Positions 23,916 to 38,243 of a DNA stretch of 64,000 nt are shown piece after piece; positions within the stretch are counted from its first letter, which is position 1, and each line of letters opens with the position of its first letter. The translations under genes were made by a program, and so were the position numbers. Under the pieces are notes generated by a model. The model did no database searches and was not told the DNA's origin. It worked only from the letters and a program-made list of their open reading frames with translations. Source of the stretch: Epiperipatus broadwayi (Eukaryota > Onychophora > Udeonychophora > Euonychophora > Peripatidae); the NCBI GenBank assembly GCA_028023455.1, contig JAQFVV010006541.1:248001-312000 (forward strand). The letters are read 5' to 3'.

Positions 23916-25888
23916 TATGTAAAATATATTGTAAATATATGTTGTATACAAGCTAAATAATTATGTAATTGTACTTGTAAGGTCTGTGTTTATTCTGAAT
24001 TTATACAAAAATACAACCAAGGCAAACAAAAAAATGGAACCTTGTTCAACCCTTAAAGAAACATTTCTTAATACTTTTTAAACCAAATGACTGGATATCA
24101 AGTAATGTAGTTCCATAAGGTACTTGAATTCTATAAGAAAACTTCTATTTATAAAAAAATCCAAAAATTATTCCTAAGTACTATGACCAACCACAATGCT
24201 GGTTAATAATACAAAGGCCATCCTAAATATTAAAGCAGTCAATCTTAGCTTAAGATTGAGCTTCATAGTTCCATCTACTAACCTGTGTTTAAACCCTATA
24301 TCCCCTCACACTTCTTTTGTCATATATATTATGTATATATTTGAAATGCACTCCTAAGTTATAAAATTTTAACATTTCACTAACAATTTTTTAAAAATTA
24401 TTATTAATTCTTTTTTATTAATTATAAGTTCTTTTTTTATTAAAGTACATAGGTGCGGCTCAAATATATATATAGGAGCAAAATACTAACAAAATATTGA
24501 TTTTTTTTTGTAAATATTTTATTATACATCATTTTTAAACTTTTTCTTTTAAAGTACTTTTTTTTATTAAAATGTATATTTTATAAAATCCAAGATGGAA
24601 GATGCTACAGTTAATTGTCTAAAAAAAATTAAAGGGTTGGAAGCACTATTGTTTTAATCTGGGGAAAGTATTTTTAATTAAAGTTTTTACTTAAAATGGG
24701 ATTAAGATTAAAGATTTTCTTTTGTTATAAACATTTTTCTCAAATCTATTTCTAATCTGGAAATAGATTTGAATTTATTTTTGGACATTATTTAACAGTT
24801 GCATCTTTCAAAAACAATGAACTAAGTAATTAAAGGCATTGCAGAAATACCTGGGCAAAGTATAAAATGGCCAGTTGTTAAATCACCAGGAGATGAGCTA
24901 CTACTGAAAGAACTGCAGTGATACATAATCTACGCTGGTGTGAAAGTTAAAAAAATAATGATGTGGCAGTAAGTCCACCACCCTTCTCAGCCCTATTGGG
25001 TCATCATCTGCCACTGCCATTATATAGAATGAAGTAAAGGCCTGATGGAGAACTTTGGAATGCTAAATAGAAGCTTGCTGTCACATAAGAACTGCCATGT
25101 ATGAGCTGCACTTTTTAATATGAACTCTTAAAATAGGGCAAGATAAATTATTTCAAAACGCCACCATTGAAACTAAATCTAGATTGCCTATCTAGTCTCA
25201 AACTCTATTACCAATTTATCCTTATGTATAATTTAATGTTATAACTTTTCTAACATGTAAATTGCTCTCAAATAATTTTTATAAATTAAATTCTCTCATA
25301 CGCTCTAACTTTCTTTAATTTTGGTGCGGTCATTTATTTTATTACTTTATTACTTGATTTTATATGGGGGTTTTTATAATTAATGTGCCAATCTCAAGCA
25401 ATCTGACAATTTGAATTTCTAAAATCTTTTCTTCTTTTTAAGTAAGCCTTCATGAATTACGTTTATTAACATTCCCTTAAAATATAATGTATTGTTAATT
25501 AATACACTGGTCAGATTGTTTTTACATCAACATTTTGTTTATGCTTTAATATAAAAAATATATATATTTGTTTAACTCTGGATTTTCTACCCAGGGTGAA
25601 TCCAGAACCCAAGCTAATTAATGCTTTGAAACCTTGTTTATTTTACAAATGCTATTATTCAATTCTGAAAAGGTGACCGATTAGTTGTTTTCTATAACTG
25701 CTAGTTTTATTTTACATACTCTTAAAATATCAAATACGTACTTATATATTTCAGTTATCGTAAAATCAATGGGATTGATTTATTTTAAATATCATAAAAA
25801 GGAAGGGAGTAAATCTTAATGTTTCTTTTACTAAGTAAAATTTTAATGTATATTTTATTTAGGGAAATATCTCTCTCTATATATATAT
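23916..25888. other. AT-rich sequence
   Basis: No gene, RNA or shared repeat recognised. A TA run precedes the next element at 25878-25890. Confidence 0.5.
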
Positions 25889-28800
25889 ATTGTAACAGTC
25901 AAGTTTGTACATTCACGTAACAGAATTCAGAATCCAAGCAAAAGAGACCGAAGCTGACCAGACTAAGACTGTGACATCTCGAGTCCGACCACACTTCAAC
26001 TTGTAAGCCAGGATTCCAAGACTCAAGACCCTATGAATGACCACCTTGAAATTACACGTAGTATACCCAACTCCACACGGCTGACATAGGTCACGGAGAA
26101 GCAATAAGACTCTGATAATTAAAAGAGAGGTTCTTAATTGACTAAAATATCACTAATTTTAATTTAATTTAATGCATAGTTTTCACATATATAGGCTATA
26201 AATAATAATTAGAATTGGATTGAATTAGATCAATAACGAAACAGAGAACAAAATACATTAAATTAATTCTATATTTATTTACAACTCATATCTATATATA
26301 TCACTTATTTACAATAGCATTCAGCGTAGAATGTACAAACATTTGGTAATTCAAAATCACTTTACATAAGTAATCATTAAATTTCATAGATGAGTTTAAC
26401 ATGTGCCCATCTTAGGAATTGTTTACAATTGATACATAATTAATCACTACGTTATGCCTATAAATCTCGATAAGCCAAATCCTATTACATTTGTGGCTGG
26501 TATATAAATAATTATATTAAACTTTGATCATGAATTCATTTACTAAAATATACAATATAATTTAATAACGAGCGCATAAACCAGCTCAAGTAATGATCGA
26601 TCGAACATGGCTTTCGAGAGAAAATTTCAGAATGCTGAAAGCATTAGGTTAAGGTGGGAGAGTTGGCTGCATAAGATTTTACCAATGCGCTATGGCACAG
26701 GTAAACAATAATAGGAAAAGTCGCTCTGCAGATGGATGAAATAACTTCAGGGTTCTTGCGACAAACGCCGGTACCCTGTAACCGATCGCAATGCTGCGTG
26801 AAAAGGAACATTTGTGTTCAGAAATGGCGGGGGACTTACATGCTAACCTGTCCTTGGCTCAGGCTTCACTACTGCTCTACCCTATAATAGAAGATGTGCT
26901 GGCAATGCCGTGGCTCCATCTTGAGATACGTATATTACTTATAGCAGCAAAAGGAGAATATTTTTATAAAATAATATATCACATCCGCCAAGCAAAGAAT
27001 AGTATATTTCATACTATAAAATATGAGTTAATAGCATATTAGCTCTATCAAATTGGGACCAACTCTTGTGTAGCCTGGTAATAAATGTCTATGCTACAAA
27101 AGGGGATATTACTACATCTGTACTTTGACATGTTCGATCTATTAAGTTACTTATAGATAATAAATATTTAAGGAGGGAAAGTATATTTCTATGGACTTAA
27201 GAATTTAAATGTCAAATATACTTATATGATCAAGGCTAAATTTAATTCTAAATAAAACTATAAGATTAAGTGTTTAACTGGTTGATCAAAAGAGCCACAT
27301 TTCGCATATTAAATCATTTAAATAATAAAAAATAGGATTTCGAAACAGCGTAGAAAGTTGATGCTATAAATAAATTACACGAAGATTTTCAAATAATATC
27401 TTCTTAAAATATACATGAAATTAAGTGCTCACTGTTTCGAAATATTGGCATATGAAATATAATAAGCATTTAAAATAAAATAAGCAAAGAAATATAGACA
27501 CAACCGCAGTGATATAACTTTAAACTAAATAATTTACTTTGAAGTGAATGGAAAATATAAATAAGTCTGATTATTTAAACATTAACACATTAAATTTTGA
27601 TAGTAATTGACGTATTTAAAATATTAAATGGATTTTAAGTTTTGATTACATTTAGCTTTATCATTATTTTAAAAAGAAAGTTAGCTAACTTAGATAGATA
27701 TTATTACATTTAGAATTACACAGAATTACACAGAGCTCTGCGGTTTGAAAAATAAAATGGTACCGGTATTTTTATCTGGACTGCAAGTTCTTGCTGTAGG
27801 TTTGGTTTAGTTTGACTGGGTGGCATCATCTTTCCCATTATGTTAAGCTCGTCTCTTCTATCGGCATGATGGTAGTTTAGGAATTTCGACGAGAGAAACC
27901 CCGTTCTCCCATGGAGTAACAGCAACAAGATGCCCGCTTTTAGCCGGACATGTTAAACATTAACAATTGTGAAGACTGGCTGCAATTCTCACTAACAATA
28001 TGGCTGTCTTTCCTTGTTAAAAATACAAAGTATTTATATCTTTTCCTTATCGGAATTTATCGCCTCAAGACTCACTAAACTCAGGAGTTTAATTAAATAT
28101 TTTTCAATTTATAATCCAGATCTTAGATAATTTACGTTAGAAACATTCCATAAGCTATTATTATAATTAAGATTTTTCGTTGCAAACAATTGTCCAATTT
28201 AGATTTTAAAATAACTTACTCTTATCTAAGGAGATTTTAATTAGTAAATTTTCAACTAGTTTTACTTTTTACGAATTCCAGGTGTGGTCGTTAATGACAC
28301 TTGTTTACAATCAAAAATCTTTTAATTACTTGACCAGCTTTTATTTTTAATCTTACATATAATAGAAACTCTTTCTATTTAAAAACAACTTTTTAACATT
28401 TTTTTAAAACGAAAACATTTTTAACATATTTATTAAAATAATTTACAAAACATTTTGATATAGCTTTTAAATATATTTTCGAGAAACTTTTCCCTGAAAT
28501 ATATTTAAAACAAGAAATCTTTTAACAATTTTTAAAGACATTTAATATTATTTTTAGATACTGGCTTTTACATATTTTAAATCATGTCTTTCTTCTATAT
28601 AGCACAGATTATATATCCACATACGAAATTACAATATTAAACAACAAAATTAATAATTTACACTTAACTTAAATAATATAACGAATATTTTTAGAAATAT
28701 TAAATAAATTTAGTACGCTATAATTTTACTAATCCTATCTAATTATAGCGTTGGTTCGCACGCAAATATATAATACTGTTTATACAGACATGAGCGAATT

Positions 28801-28902
28801 TTAGATTTATTAATATTTAAATAGGTTTGAACTTAGAACAGATGAGAGTGTCATTAGGTTTGATGGTGAAACGATAGGGGCTTGGAAAGTTATCGTTTCA
28901 AT
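25889..28902. mobile_element. Family G long non-coding element, copy G1
   Basis: About 3.0 kb set inside a (TA)n tract. The left end reads ATTGTAACAGTCAAG and the right end, inverted, reads ATTGAAACGATAAC, an imperfect terminal inverted repeat. Just inside the right end is a perfect 9-bp stem hairpin (28868-28876 with 28891-28899). The same pattern of ends and terminal hairpin occurs at 43552-46020, with otherwise different sequence. Internal frames at 25913-26104, 26791-27042 and 27716-27928 show no transposase or other domain. It could be a non-autonomous DNA element, a Helitron/Helentron relative or a TG...CA long terminal repeat. Confidence 0.45.
28868..28899. repeat. Terminal hairpin of copy G1
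   Basis: GAAACGATA and TATCGTTTC form a perfect stem around a 14-base loop, directly before the (TA)n that follows the element. Confidence 0.8.
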
Positions 28903-31420
28903 ATATATATATTCTAGTGGCATAGCAAATTAATTATATAAACTGTGGCATTCAAACAAGGGTCATTTATTTTTAAAGCAGTAAATCTTAGTCAATGTTG
29001 TTAGTGACATTTATCCATACTGCGTTACTGACATTTGGTCTTATCTTCATGTTTATATATATATATATATATATATGTGCTTCTTAATCTGGAGGCTGTG
29101 ACAAGTTTGAACCCATAGAATTCTTTTCAAACCTTGTCCTGAGGATAGTTAATCTTTCCAGGATCATTTATTTCATATAAAAAGGCCTCTGGTGGTGATG
29201 CCCTAAGTCTGGCACATCCTATGCCTATCCATTTTCTTCGTATCTAGGCTTGCCCGTCAGCAATGCTCCATGGCATGCCTATCCACTTCGTTCTCATCCA
29301 GTAGCATGACTGTTTTCTCTTAGTTATTTTTGGCTATTATGTCAGTACCACCCAAACTTCATATTATTATTATTTCTTTTGCTTATGACGTAATTTTAGT
29401 GCTGTAATAATATTAAAATTGTGCTCTGCTCAAAATATATATAAATGCCAACTATTACTAGTTTTATAAATTAAATTTATTTCAATCTTATACAATCCCA
29501 CCATCATATCTTATTTATATATTTAAGAGTATCTATATGCCTTGGGGAAAATAAAGCGTTCTTCTTATCAGCGCTAATTAAAAGAACTTTCATCAAGTAT
29601 TTTGTCATATAATCAAATATGTTTTCAAATGTATTTTATGTATTTTCACAACCGTAATGGTGTAAAAAGGGTTTATATTATATCTGTAATGAATCTTGAA
29701 ATGCTCCCCTAAATAATGTTAGTCATCACATTTCAGAACTGTAATCCAAAGCGTTAATAGCAATATTATGTAATTCTTTCTAATAATCAATTGGCATCTT
29801 AATATTGGACCCACCAAAGATGTGTGTTTATGTATAGTATATATTATTTAATTAACAAAAGAGCATATGAGAAATAATAGCATGAATGACAATACATAAT
29901 TATCTATCGTTTGGTAGACCGCTTGTTCATTCACACACATGCTAATGTACTTAATTTATAAATGTATGTAAATAATTTCTCATTATATTAAACAATATTT
30001 TATTGTCCAACTTGTCTGAGTAGTTCGAATTCCTCTTTTCTCCACTTCCAAAAGTACAGCCATGCTTATATATACTTTAGTTTAGTCATAGTTAATAAAT
30101 GTCTCATTGTCTTCTCCACTTTGCTAGTGGGCTGGGTTAAAATTAATTCTCATGTGCCATCATTGTTATGTTATCCATTAGGTGTTTGATCTGGGGCTTA
30201 GAAAGTGGGTTCGAATTCAGGCTGGTCTCTGACCTAAATCTCAGTCCTGATTGGGTTTGAAGTACATTTTGTGAGTTCCAGCTCATGTTAGATGGATAAA
30301 CATGTTTTGACCGGTACAGTATCTGATATTTAAATCAATAATGGCATAAAGATCATTTTGATAACAGTATAACTGCTTCTTCAGTTCCATTTCAAATATT
30401 TGGATAAACATTTTCTGAAAGAAGTAGTTTAATATTTTTAATAATTGACTCAACTTGTTTCTTGATATGTAGGAATAGTTTAGAAGTCAATAAATTGTAG
30501 TATGAATTTGGTTTTTTTTTGCCATTAAGATTGGTACCTTCTTTTGCCAAGAAGCCAATTACATCTTTGTGAAAGATATGTCTTGTATTAAGCTAATTTT
30601 TTTTTATTTGGCTTTTTGCATTCCGTTATTATATTTATTTTGCAAAAAATTTGGTCATGGAAAGAAAATGTTTTGTTTTTTTTTTTTTTTTGTAACAAAT
30701 TATGATCCAAAAATTTTATTTTGATTTATCAAAATATCAAATTGAACCATCTGGCTAGTGTGGTTTTAATTACGTCATAAGATAACTTTACAGTCGAGAT
30801 GTTCTTGTCAATATGATCATCATGAAAACAAAGAGATAATTTATAATTTTCAGTGTTCACATAATAAAATCAATAAATTATAAGAATTATTTTCAAGCTC
30901 AAAAATTTGAGATAAATTTTTAAAAGTCATTCACTTTAAAAAAAACAACTTAAAATTTAATTGCTGTATTCAATGCAGATTGACAAACATATAATTATGG
31001 TTGCACCATATAGAAATTAACGTTGACATATCTTAGAATAAAGAGATCACCAAAGCAATCGAACATTTTATAACTTCAACAATCTGTAGAATAACTATGT
31101 AAGACACAATAATGGCTACATATAATATTAGTAACTATATGTATTTGTTTACTAATTTAGCTCTAAGGCATACATAAATTTAAACATCCTAGTGCAAAAC
31201 GTCTGGTTCTCTTTTTAAACTGCCTAAAGAACCATTGAATCAATGCATGTTATATGTGATGGCAAGTTTAGCTATTCACAGTGACAATTTTTAAATATTA
31301 GTCTTTCTGAATAATGACTTAGTCATGAAATGGAAACATATGTTTTATATCTTAATCAACAAGGGAATAGTATGGTAACATCAAATATTGTTTAAAATTG
31401 GACAAAACTGTCAAGTATTT
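28903..31420. other. AT-rich sequence with weak repeat hints
   Basis: A (TA)n run lies at 29053-29077. Around 30186-30300 the plus strand contains GGGTTCGAATTC, a good B-box match, after a poor A-box region, so a decayed SINE is possible. No gene recognised. Confidence 0.4.
29053..29077. repeat. (TA)n microsatellite
   Basis: An uninterrupted TA run of about 12 units. Confidence 0.9.
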
Positions 31421-31495
31421 GTGGCTGAGTGGTTAGCACAGCTGCTTTGCAAGCAGTTGTCCCAGGTTCACTTCCTGGCCGATGCTTTGACATAT
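31421..31495 (+). repeat. tRNA-Ala-like SINE
   Basis: The sequence reads like a tRNA: A box TGGCTGAGTGG, an anticodon arm GCTGC-TTTGCAA-GCAGT with TGC in the anticodon position (Ala), and B box GGTTCACTTCC. It continues into GATGCTTTGACATATG and a run of A. The same tail (ATGCTATGACATATG, then A run) follows the minus-strand copy at 49005-49110, so this is a SINE family and not a tRNA gene. There is no proper acceptor stem or 3' end. Confidence 0.7.
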
Positions 31496-33161
31496 GAAAA
31501 AAAAAAACTGTTAGTGAAATATTTGAAATATATCAGACTGTATATAATACAGAAGCCATGAATTGCCAAAATATTTTCAGTGCTTTGTAATATTTCATAA
31601 AGACAATGAAAGCATTGGAGATTATGTACTAAGATACAATACATGTAGTCAAATTTCATAACAAAATTTGTAATCCATACTTGTTAGTACTTATAATTTT
31701 TTTGTCAAATAAATTGTTACACTGCAGGTAATTTGGAAAAGGGAACCAGTTACCTCTCCACTGATACATATTGGGTAGACAATGTAGGCTTATTCAGAGT
31801 TTCAGATCCTGTTTTCACTTTCACCAGTAATAAACTGGATATGAACCCAACTTCTCGACTGTTTGTTTTTCCATTTTGGGTCAAGTAACCTCTTTATTGT
31901 TTCAGTGGGGTTTTTTTGCTAAACAATTTTTATAGATTCTCATTCACTGGAATAATTTTAATCTCTCAAGTTCAGCCAGTTCACTCTTCTAATAATTAGT
32001 TTTCTTCTTATTATCAATATTTGAAATAAGGCACTCTTCGTATACCTGGAGATTATTAATAAATCCGTTCATTAAAATGTTAGATCTGATTTCAATCTGA
32101 TATATAAAATATTTCACAGTTTTCCAATTTATCATTTGTCATTACATATTTCTTTAACTCCATGAATAAATTATAATTATATATAAGACGTATTGAACTA
32201 AAATAGATTGTTAGTTTAAGCTAATTTGCACTCAAAGTTTGTTTGGGCATTATTTTCTTTTCTTTATTTGAAAGCACAGTAATGACTCATTCACACAAGT
32301 CTTATTTAAACTTACAGAAACAATTAAAAAAGTATTTATTTCAGTTACTTTTTTGGCCTTTTTTTTTCAGTTGCGTTCAATGTATACAGATATTGTTAAT
32401 AATTGCCATCGTAAGGTATTTCAAAATTCAGAACAATCGATTGATATTTGAGCAATCTTTTTCATGTGATTTTTTTTAAAACAGTGTGTTTATTAAAAAG
32501 CTCTCAATGTTTATGCTTTATTTCTTCCTAACACAGGAATTATCTTATTGAAAAATAAATAAATGGATGATTTTATTCCTAGAGAATTTGTAACAAGTGC
32601 TATGCTTAAATTAGAATTGATCTGAGGATTGGTCCGAGGCCCTTACCAAACAGCCTGGTATTCTATCAATGTATTAAATTCTCTAGGGCTACTTAAGTTA
32701 AGAATTATATAATCAAATCATACTTTTTTTTAAAAAAAGTAGTTAAACTCATAATATACATTTACACAAGAGCTTAACATAATTGTATAATGTGCTAAAT
32801 CCAAAATCTAAAATGTGATTGACAGATGTCCTTTTAAATAAAACAATAATAAATCTAAAAAAGGGAATCACTGAGTAGGCACTGAGGGCCATTTGTTGAT
32901 AATCGGGGGAGCCAATTGTACCACTATTGAAAATATTGTACCAGTATTAAAATAGAAAGTAATAAATGCATCAAGTAGAGGAAGGTATTGTTTTTTGTGT
33001 GTTTACAAACAAAATAATAATAAAAAAATGTATGTTGTGTAAACAAAATTAAATAAAGATAAAATATGTGTTGATAGACAGCTAAAATATTTTAAGATTT
33101 AATTAAAAAAATAAACAAGAAGGACAAAAATACAAAATAGGTGTGGAAATACAATTTAAAA
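31496..33161. other. AT-rich sequence
   Basis: The 78-codon frame at 32243-32479 is hydrophobic and Phe-rich, with no recognisable family. Nothing else stands out. Confidence 0.45.
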
Positions 33162-33400
33162 TAGGCTAAACTCTCTATACATATTGTCACTCAATGCAAA
33201 CTAGAGTAATCAATGGATACCAGAAGGTGTGTGCATAAAATCCCCATCTAGTGCTCATTCATCCAATATCCCCAGACTAGTTTCTGGCTTGTGGCCTTCC
33301 TCACTGACAAAGACCACAAGCCAGAAACTAGTCTGGGGATATTGGATGAGTAGGCACTAGATGGGGATTTTATGCACAAGCCTTCTTCCATCCATTGGTT
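33162..33400. mobile_element. Family A fold-back element, copy A5 (truncated)
   Basis: Left terminus AGGCTAAACTCTCTATACAT, inverted arms joined at about 33300-33308, and a right arm that stops at CCATCCATTGG without the terminal GAGTTTTGCC. The two arms meet inside the ribozyme, so neither side keeps a full core: CTGACAA replaces CTGATGA on the plus strand. No flanking direct repeat was found. Confidence 0.85.
33262..33350. ncRNA. Family A hammerhead remnants at the fold-back joint
   Basis: On the plus strand CTGACAA (position 8 changed) is followed by AGACCACAAGCCA, GAAAC, TA and GTC. On the minus strand GAAAC, TA and GTC survive but the first box does not. Both are predicted inactive. Confidence 0.6.
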
Positions 33401-35577
33401 ATTTAATAAAGATCAACTTTTATCTGCAAATTCCATTTCAAATCAATACTTAATTTAAGTACACAAATACAGATAGTGATGTTATTTATTTACTGCAGAT
33501 ACCATATTAACACCAGTATTCAATTCAACTGCTTTTCACATGGGCAATTTTATACCAAATATTAAAAAAAATTGAATTGAAATACATTACACAGGGAAAA
33601 CTTAGTAATGAAGAAACTTACTTAAATAACATCATGTTTGGATAATAAAAAATTATGAATGTCATATCCTTAAATTTTCTTATTTTTATAAATATTAATT
33701 ACTTTTTTAAAAACTGAGTGAAGAAAGTTAATTACTTTAGACTTCATTGGAGTCTCTTGATTAGATATATTAGAGGATATATTATGCTTCAAATGAAGGA
33801 ACTTATGTTATAAGCAATTTGATATAAATAATCACTAACTAAAAGATAATGTTACATTTGAACGTAGGCCTTTGATGCCATTCCCTTTAGATAAATACTT
33901 CAATGACTAATCGTTTATTCATATGTTTCAATCAAGAATGAGTAATGCAATGGCAATCCTAAGTATATTTAAAATAAAATAATTAAAAAAAGATAATACA
34001 CATGGAAATTAGAAGAATGAAGTTGAACTGATGATATTATGTGAGTATGTTTAATAATTTAAAAAAAAAATTTTTTTTTAGTTGAAGTTTAATGTTTATA
34101 TCAGGGAGTGGGAAGGAAATGTTATAATAATCTTTAACCCAATTAATGATTACTACTAATAATTAATTTATGTTACTAAAGTGGATGATGGCAAGGATGT
34201 TAGTGCAGGAAGTTTGACTCTTGCAGTTTTAACTATGATATGCTGTTGATAAATACTGTACAAATAAACACATTAAAGAGAAATTGGAATCTGGTATGCT
34301 GGTTCAATATAAAATGCATTTTAGGACCATTTATCTTTTCTGATATATCATATGCTATAGACGTTTTAGGTATATATAAAAAAATAATATATTCTCTTAT
34401 CATTTTTACTATTTATAAAAAGAATGATGTACAAAGTTATTTGCATACTAACATTATTGCTGCAATTTTCGGTACATATATGGATAAACGTGATCTCTCT
34501 TTCATCTTATTTCTCTAATGTGTTTTAAAAACGGGTTTCTTCCATTTTTTGTTTATTATTATTATTGGTTAAAACGGTATCATTATATATATGAACGTAT
34601 TTAAAACTGCTGTTATGTATTAAAAACATAAGATGTGCTACTATCCTTGAGTTTTGATATTTGGGCAAAGTTTTGGAGTCAATGTGCTAATCCTTTTGGG
34701 TTTAATAATTATAGCGTTTGCGAAAGCTTTATTTCTTATATTAATACTTGGTGGCGTTAAAACCCTTGCGTCAATATGAGTAACATACTAACATTTCAGT
34801 AATAGGCGGTTTTCCTAAATTTATGACGTAGCTCTCAATAACTAGTATATTAAAATTAATTACGCAAAGATGAAGGCAAACTAATGATCAAGTTATTTAT
34901 ACTTACTCATTTAACGATTTTTAGAAAATATTAAAATGATTAGCAATTCAAGCTATAGTAAGTCCCTAAATTATATATATAAATTGAATATATGCGTGAG
35001 TGTGTTGAAAAATAGATAAATACAAATTTACTCTAAATTTGTTTTTTGTATGACATTTTTATCATTCCAATAATAAATAATGTACCAAGTTTTTCGCGTT
35101 TTTATAATTACTGTTAAATTTTGAAAACTTGCCAGTAATAGATAAACCGAATGTTTTAAACAATTTCCTAAACAAACAGTTATCCATTACTGTTTCTGCG
35201 AATTAATGTGTTAAGTAATAATAATACGAAACAAAAAAAAAACACTGTTAACCTATTTAATGAGTGTTTATATATATATCAAGCAGGTATAATGTAACTT
35301 TTATTTATCTTAATGATATACAGGGCGAATAAAAGATTATATTGTGAGCGTTAAATATCGAGATAAAACTAACTAAATATGTTATGAGAGTGGAGAACAA
35401 CGACAAATTAACACCACTGATGATATTGAGATACGTATGATAAGTAAATGATATATAATTCTGATTGGAACATACTACATTAAAATAAAAATCGAAACTA
35501 CATTTTGCACATAAATATAGAGAGATATAAATTTCTAAATATAAAGAGATATATGCCGGGATTAACAAAAAAAAAAA
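33401..35577. other. AT-rich sequence
   Basis: The 92-codon plus-strand frame at 34240-34518 is Ile/Tyr-rich, with no family I recognise. No shared repeat. Confidence 0.45.
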
Positions 35578-35850
35578 ATAGATCACTGACATTATGTAAA
35601 AAATAAGAGACGGGGATTGAATTAGACGTATTAGAAGAAGTGATAATAGGTGGTCAGTCGAAGTCTTGAACTGGATTTCTAAAGATTGTGAAAGACCTAA
35701 AAAAAGGCCACTTGTGAGATAGATGAATGGAATAAATTGTTGGAGCATTGTGGAGAAGTTGTGGATCAAAGAAATTGAATTAAATTTGGAAATATCATCA
35801 TCATTCTTTGAAATGGTAGTAGTTACCAATTTATGATGATGATGCTAACA
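35578..35850 (+). pseudogene. RTE-type LINE, decayed 3' end
   Basis: Plus-strand translation gives RRSDNRWSVEVLNWISKDCE, then RPKKRPLVR with a stop just after, matching RRDDNRWTIEILNWSPRDCK and RPRKRPHVRW of the copy at 5655-6836. It ends in short ATGATGATG and ATCATCATC tracts. The 174-codon minus-strand frame at 35305-35829 is largely the antisense of this remnant. Confidence 0.75.
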
Positions 35851-38097
35851 AATTACTTTAAAAAGCTATATATTTTACAGGAAAAACAAAAATAGGCTAT
35901 TAAAACCAGGAAAGTAGATGCACTTTTACTACAGGCATTCTCCATTACATCATTTGCAAGTAATGCTATGTGTGGTTTGGTGTCAGATTCTGAAGTATAT
36001 CATCCTCTGATTGATTTCAGTTTTAGCTTATTTAACCTTGAACATTTTGTAAACTCCTGTATGGTAAAAGAATTTGATTATTTATTAGGTAATGATCAAA
36101 CAGCTTTGTTACTCAGGAGTTCATACAAACGTTTAAGCACTAGATGTGACAGAACTGGTCCACAATTTATGGCTCTTAAACATCAGAATCTTTTGCTCTA
36201 CTATTGTTTTTAAAAGTATCATCCCTAAGGTCAGTCATCCAGGTGTATACCTAGTGTTTAGTGGGATCCCGCATTAAGATGTTTAATCAACAATGCAATG
36301 TATATCTTACGTATTAATAAAATCAACTGAGAGACTGACATTTGATGCAATTTCTTATATATAAAGCCAAAGCTTACTTTTGAAATGATGTTCACCAAAT
36401 TTTCAAATGTCTCACCATTTGAATGTTTTTAAAAAAATAAATGGTATATATATTCCTTTCTTGTATTGAAAATTAGAGATTTTTATTTACTTATTCACTT
36501 TTTTTATTTACTGGGGTCACACTCCACATTTGAACTCAGAGCTGTAAAAATCCAAAGGGTGGGGCTGGCTCTAAACTATGCAAGTGTTATCATTAATAGT
36601 TTGTCAAAAATGTTTATGATTATTTGAAGTTCAGAAGTAAAAAAGATAAATAGTCAAATATAAAAATGAATTTTGTACACATTTATGGTTATTTTAAGTT
36701 TAGAAAGAAAGAGGTGAATGGCGATTAAAATCTAAAAGTAAATTTTGTATGTCTTTTCAAACCAGTTTTTTTTTAATTTAGTATATGGATTTTTTTTAAA
36801 CAGACAACCATTAAAAATATTGTGAAACAATCTGTGAGATATGTTCTCCTGTATCTTTATTAAATACCTTAATTCTATAGATATTTATAATTATTATCTA
36901 TGTGATTTTTGTTTTAAGTGTGTGCACAGCTTCTTAGGATAGAGTAGGTAGGTAGTCTTAATCTTTATATTCCATGTATTCCTTTGCCAGTCAGATGAAA
37001 GTCATGAATCTCTTCTTGAGTATAGCAGTGTATAGTTTTCTGACACTCAACATTGACAGCTATAACTCGTACTATACTTCTGGTTTATACTCACAGAATG
37101 GCACAGCTATACTTCAAAAGATCAAAGACACCAGCCAAGAGATTTTCTGTCTGTTATCTAGTCTAGATTGCCAAATAGTAGGCCAACTATCACACAATAA
37201 TTTGTATACATCTTGATCACATATGATTTACCTATTGATCTACAGCTATTGTAATTTGAAGATATAGATAAGTGATTTCTGATATATGCATTAAGTGTTA
37301 TGAGATATGAAATATGTTCTAATATAATTTATTGCAAACCTTCATAAATAAAGAAATGCTAGATTTCAGTTAGTGTTTACCATAAACTTTCTATAGATCC
37401 ATAGGATGTCTGAATATCTAAAATCCCTTGTATCAGAAGAGATTGAACTCAGATCTTATGAATCTGATGATGATACTTATATTACCTTGTTGTTCTGATA
37501 TCTATTAGAGAAGTATGCAAAAGAAAAATAGGACATCAATGTTAGAAAACTGTTTATAAAGCAGTCTCAAATAATGCTGGCCAGTTTTTTTAAAGAGGTT
37601 CTTGAATTTATCTTACATTTAGCATTGATAGATGAAGACTTATCCTATAGTCTCTAAAGAGCCTGGTATATGTATTTCAGACTATTGTTATAAAAAATTA
37701 CATTTACATTTCAAGGTGATTTTCATTTAATGAAAAAAATAGCACTCTGACTTTGTGAGAGTAATTTTTGGAATAGTGTTTCTTATAAATAATATTGTTG
37801 AATAGTTCTACCTTAATTTCTTACTTTCTAACAATTAGTGTGAGGTTCAAAATTATTTTTGGTTACGGGTTTTATTAGATTGGAAGTAAAAAAAATATTA
37901 TAAAAGATTCTGTCCATCTTGAAGTTTAGAAATCTGATATATATGATTGGTTATTTTATTTGCAATAATGAGTACTTCTACAACCACCAAGCATATGTAA
38001 AATTTATCAGGACTTTCAACTGGATCTTAAGTGTTTTTATGGTTTCCATTCATCATTCTTCTCTGTTATCATCAAAATATTTTAGGAATTTGTCAGA
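35851..38097. other. AT-rich sequence with a possible SINE scrap
   Basis: Around 36500-36580 the minus strand has GAGTTCAAATG, a weak B box, after a GTTTAGAGCCAGCCCC block. The 81- and 80-codon plus-strand frames at 35968-36213 and 36974-37216 show no domain I can name. Confidence 0.4.
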
Positions 38098-38118
38098 AAT
38101 TTCTATAACAGGCAAAAC

Positions 38119-38122
<4 letters not shown>

Positions 38123-38167
<45 letters not shown>
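38123..38167. repeat. (TA)n microsatellite inside copy A6
   Basis: About 22 TA units at the place where copy A3 has only CTATACATATTGCC, so the run expanded after or during insertion of this copy. Confidence 0.9.
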
Positions 38168-38169
<2 letters not shown>

Positions 38170-38243
38170 CCACACACAGCAAGATAGAGTAATCAATGGA
38201 TGCCAGAAGGCTTGTGCATAAAATCCCCATCTAGTGCCTACTC

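Noticed and set aside
25889-28902. Solo LTR of an LTR retrotransposon (TG...CA ends).
   Set aside because: Not excluded, but 3.0 kb is long for an LTR, the ends form inverted repeats with a hairpin, and no primer-binding site, gag or pol trace is seen nearby, so it is left unclassified.
31421-31495. A genuine tRNA-Ala gene.
   Set aside because: The A and B boxes and anticodon arm look right, but there is no closed acceptor stem, and the same A-rich tail follows a second diverged copy, which fits a SINE.
35305-35829. A 174-codon minus-strand frame, the longest anonymous frame on that strand.
   Set aside because: Its first third is the antisense of a decayed RTE C-terminus on the plus strand; the rest is AT-driven, with Ile, Tyr and Phe runs and no domain.
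37455-37490. Further CTGATGA boxes, for example at about 22368, 34028, 35411, 37453 and 59953.
   Set aside because: None is followed by a stem and a GAAA box with a UH site at hammerhead spacing.
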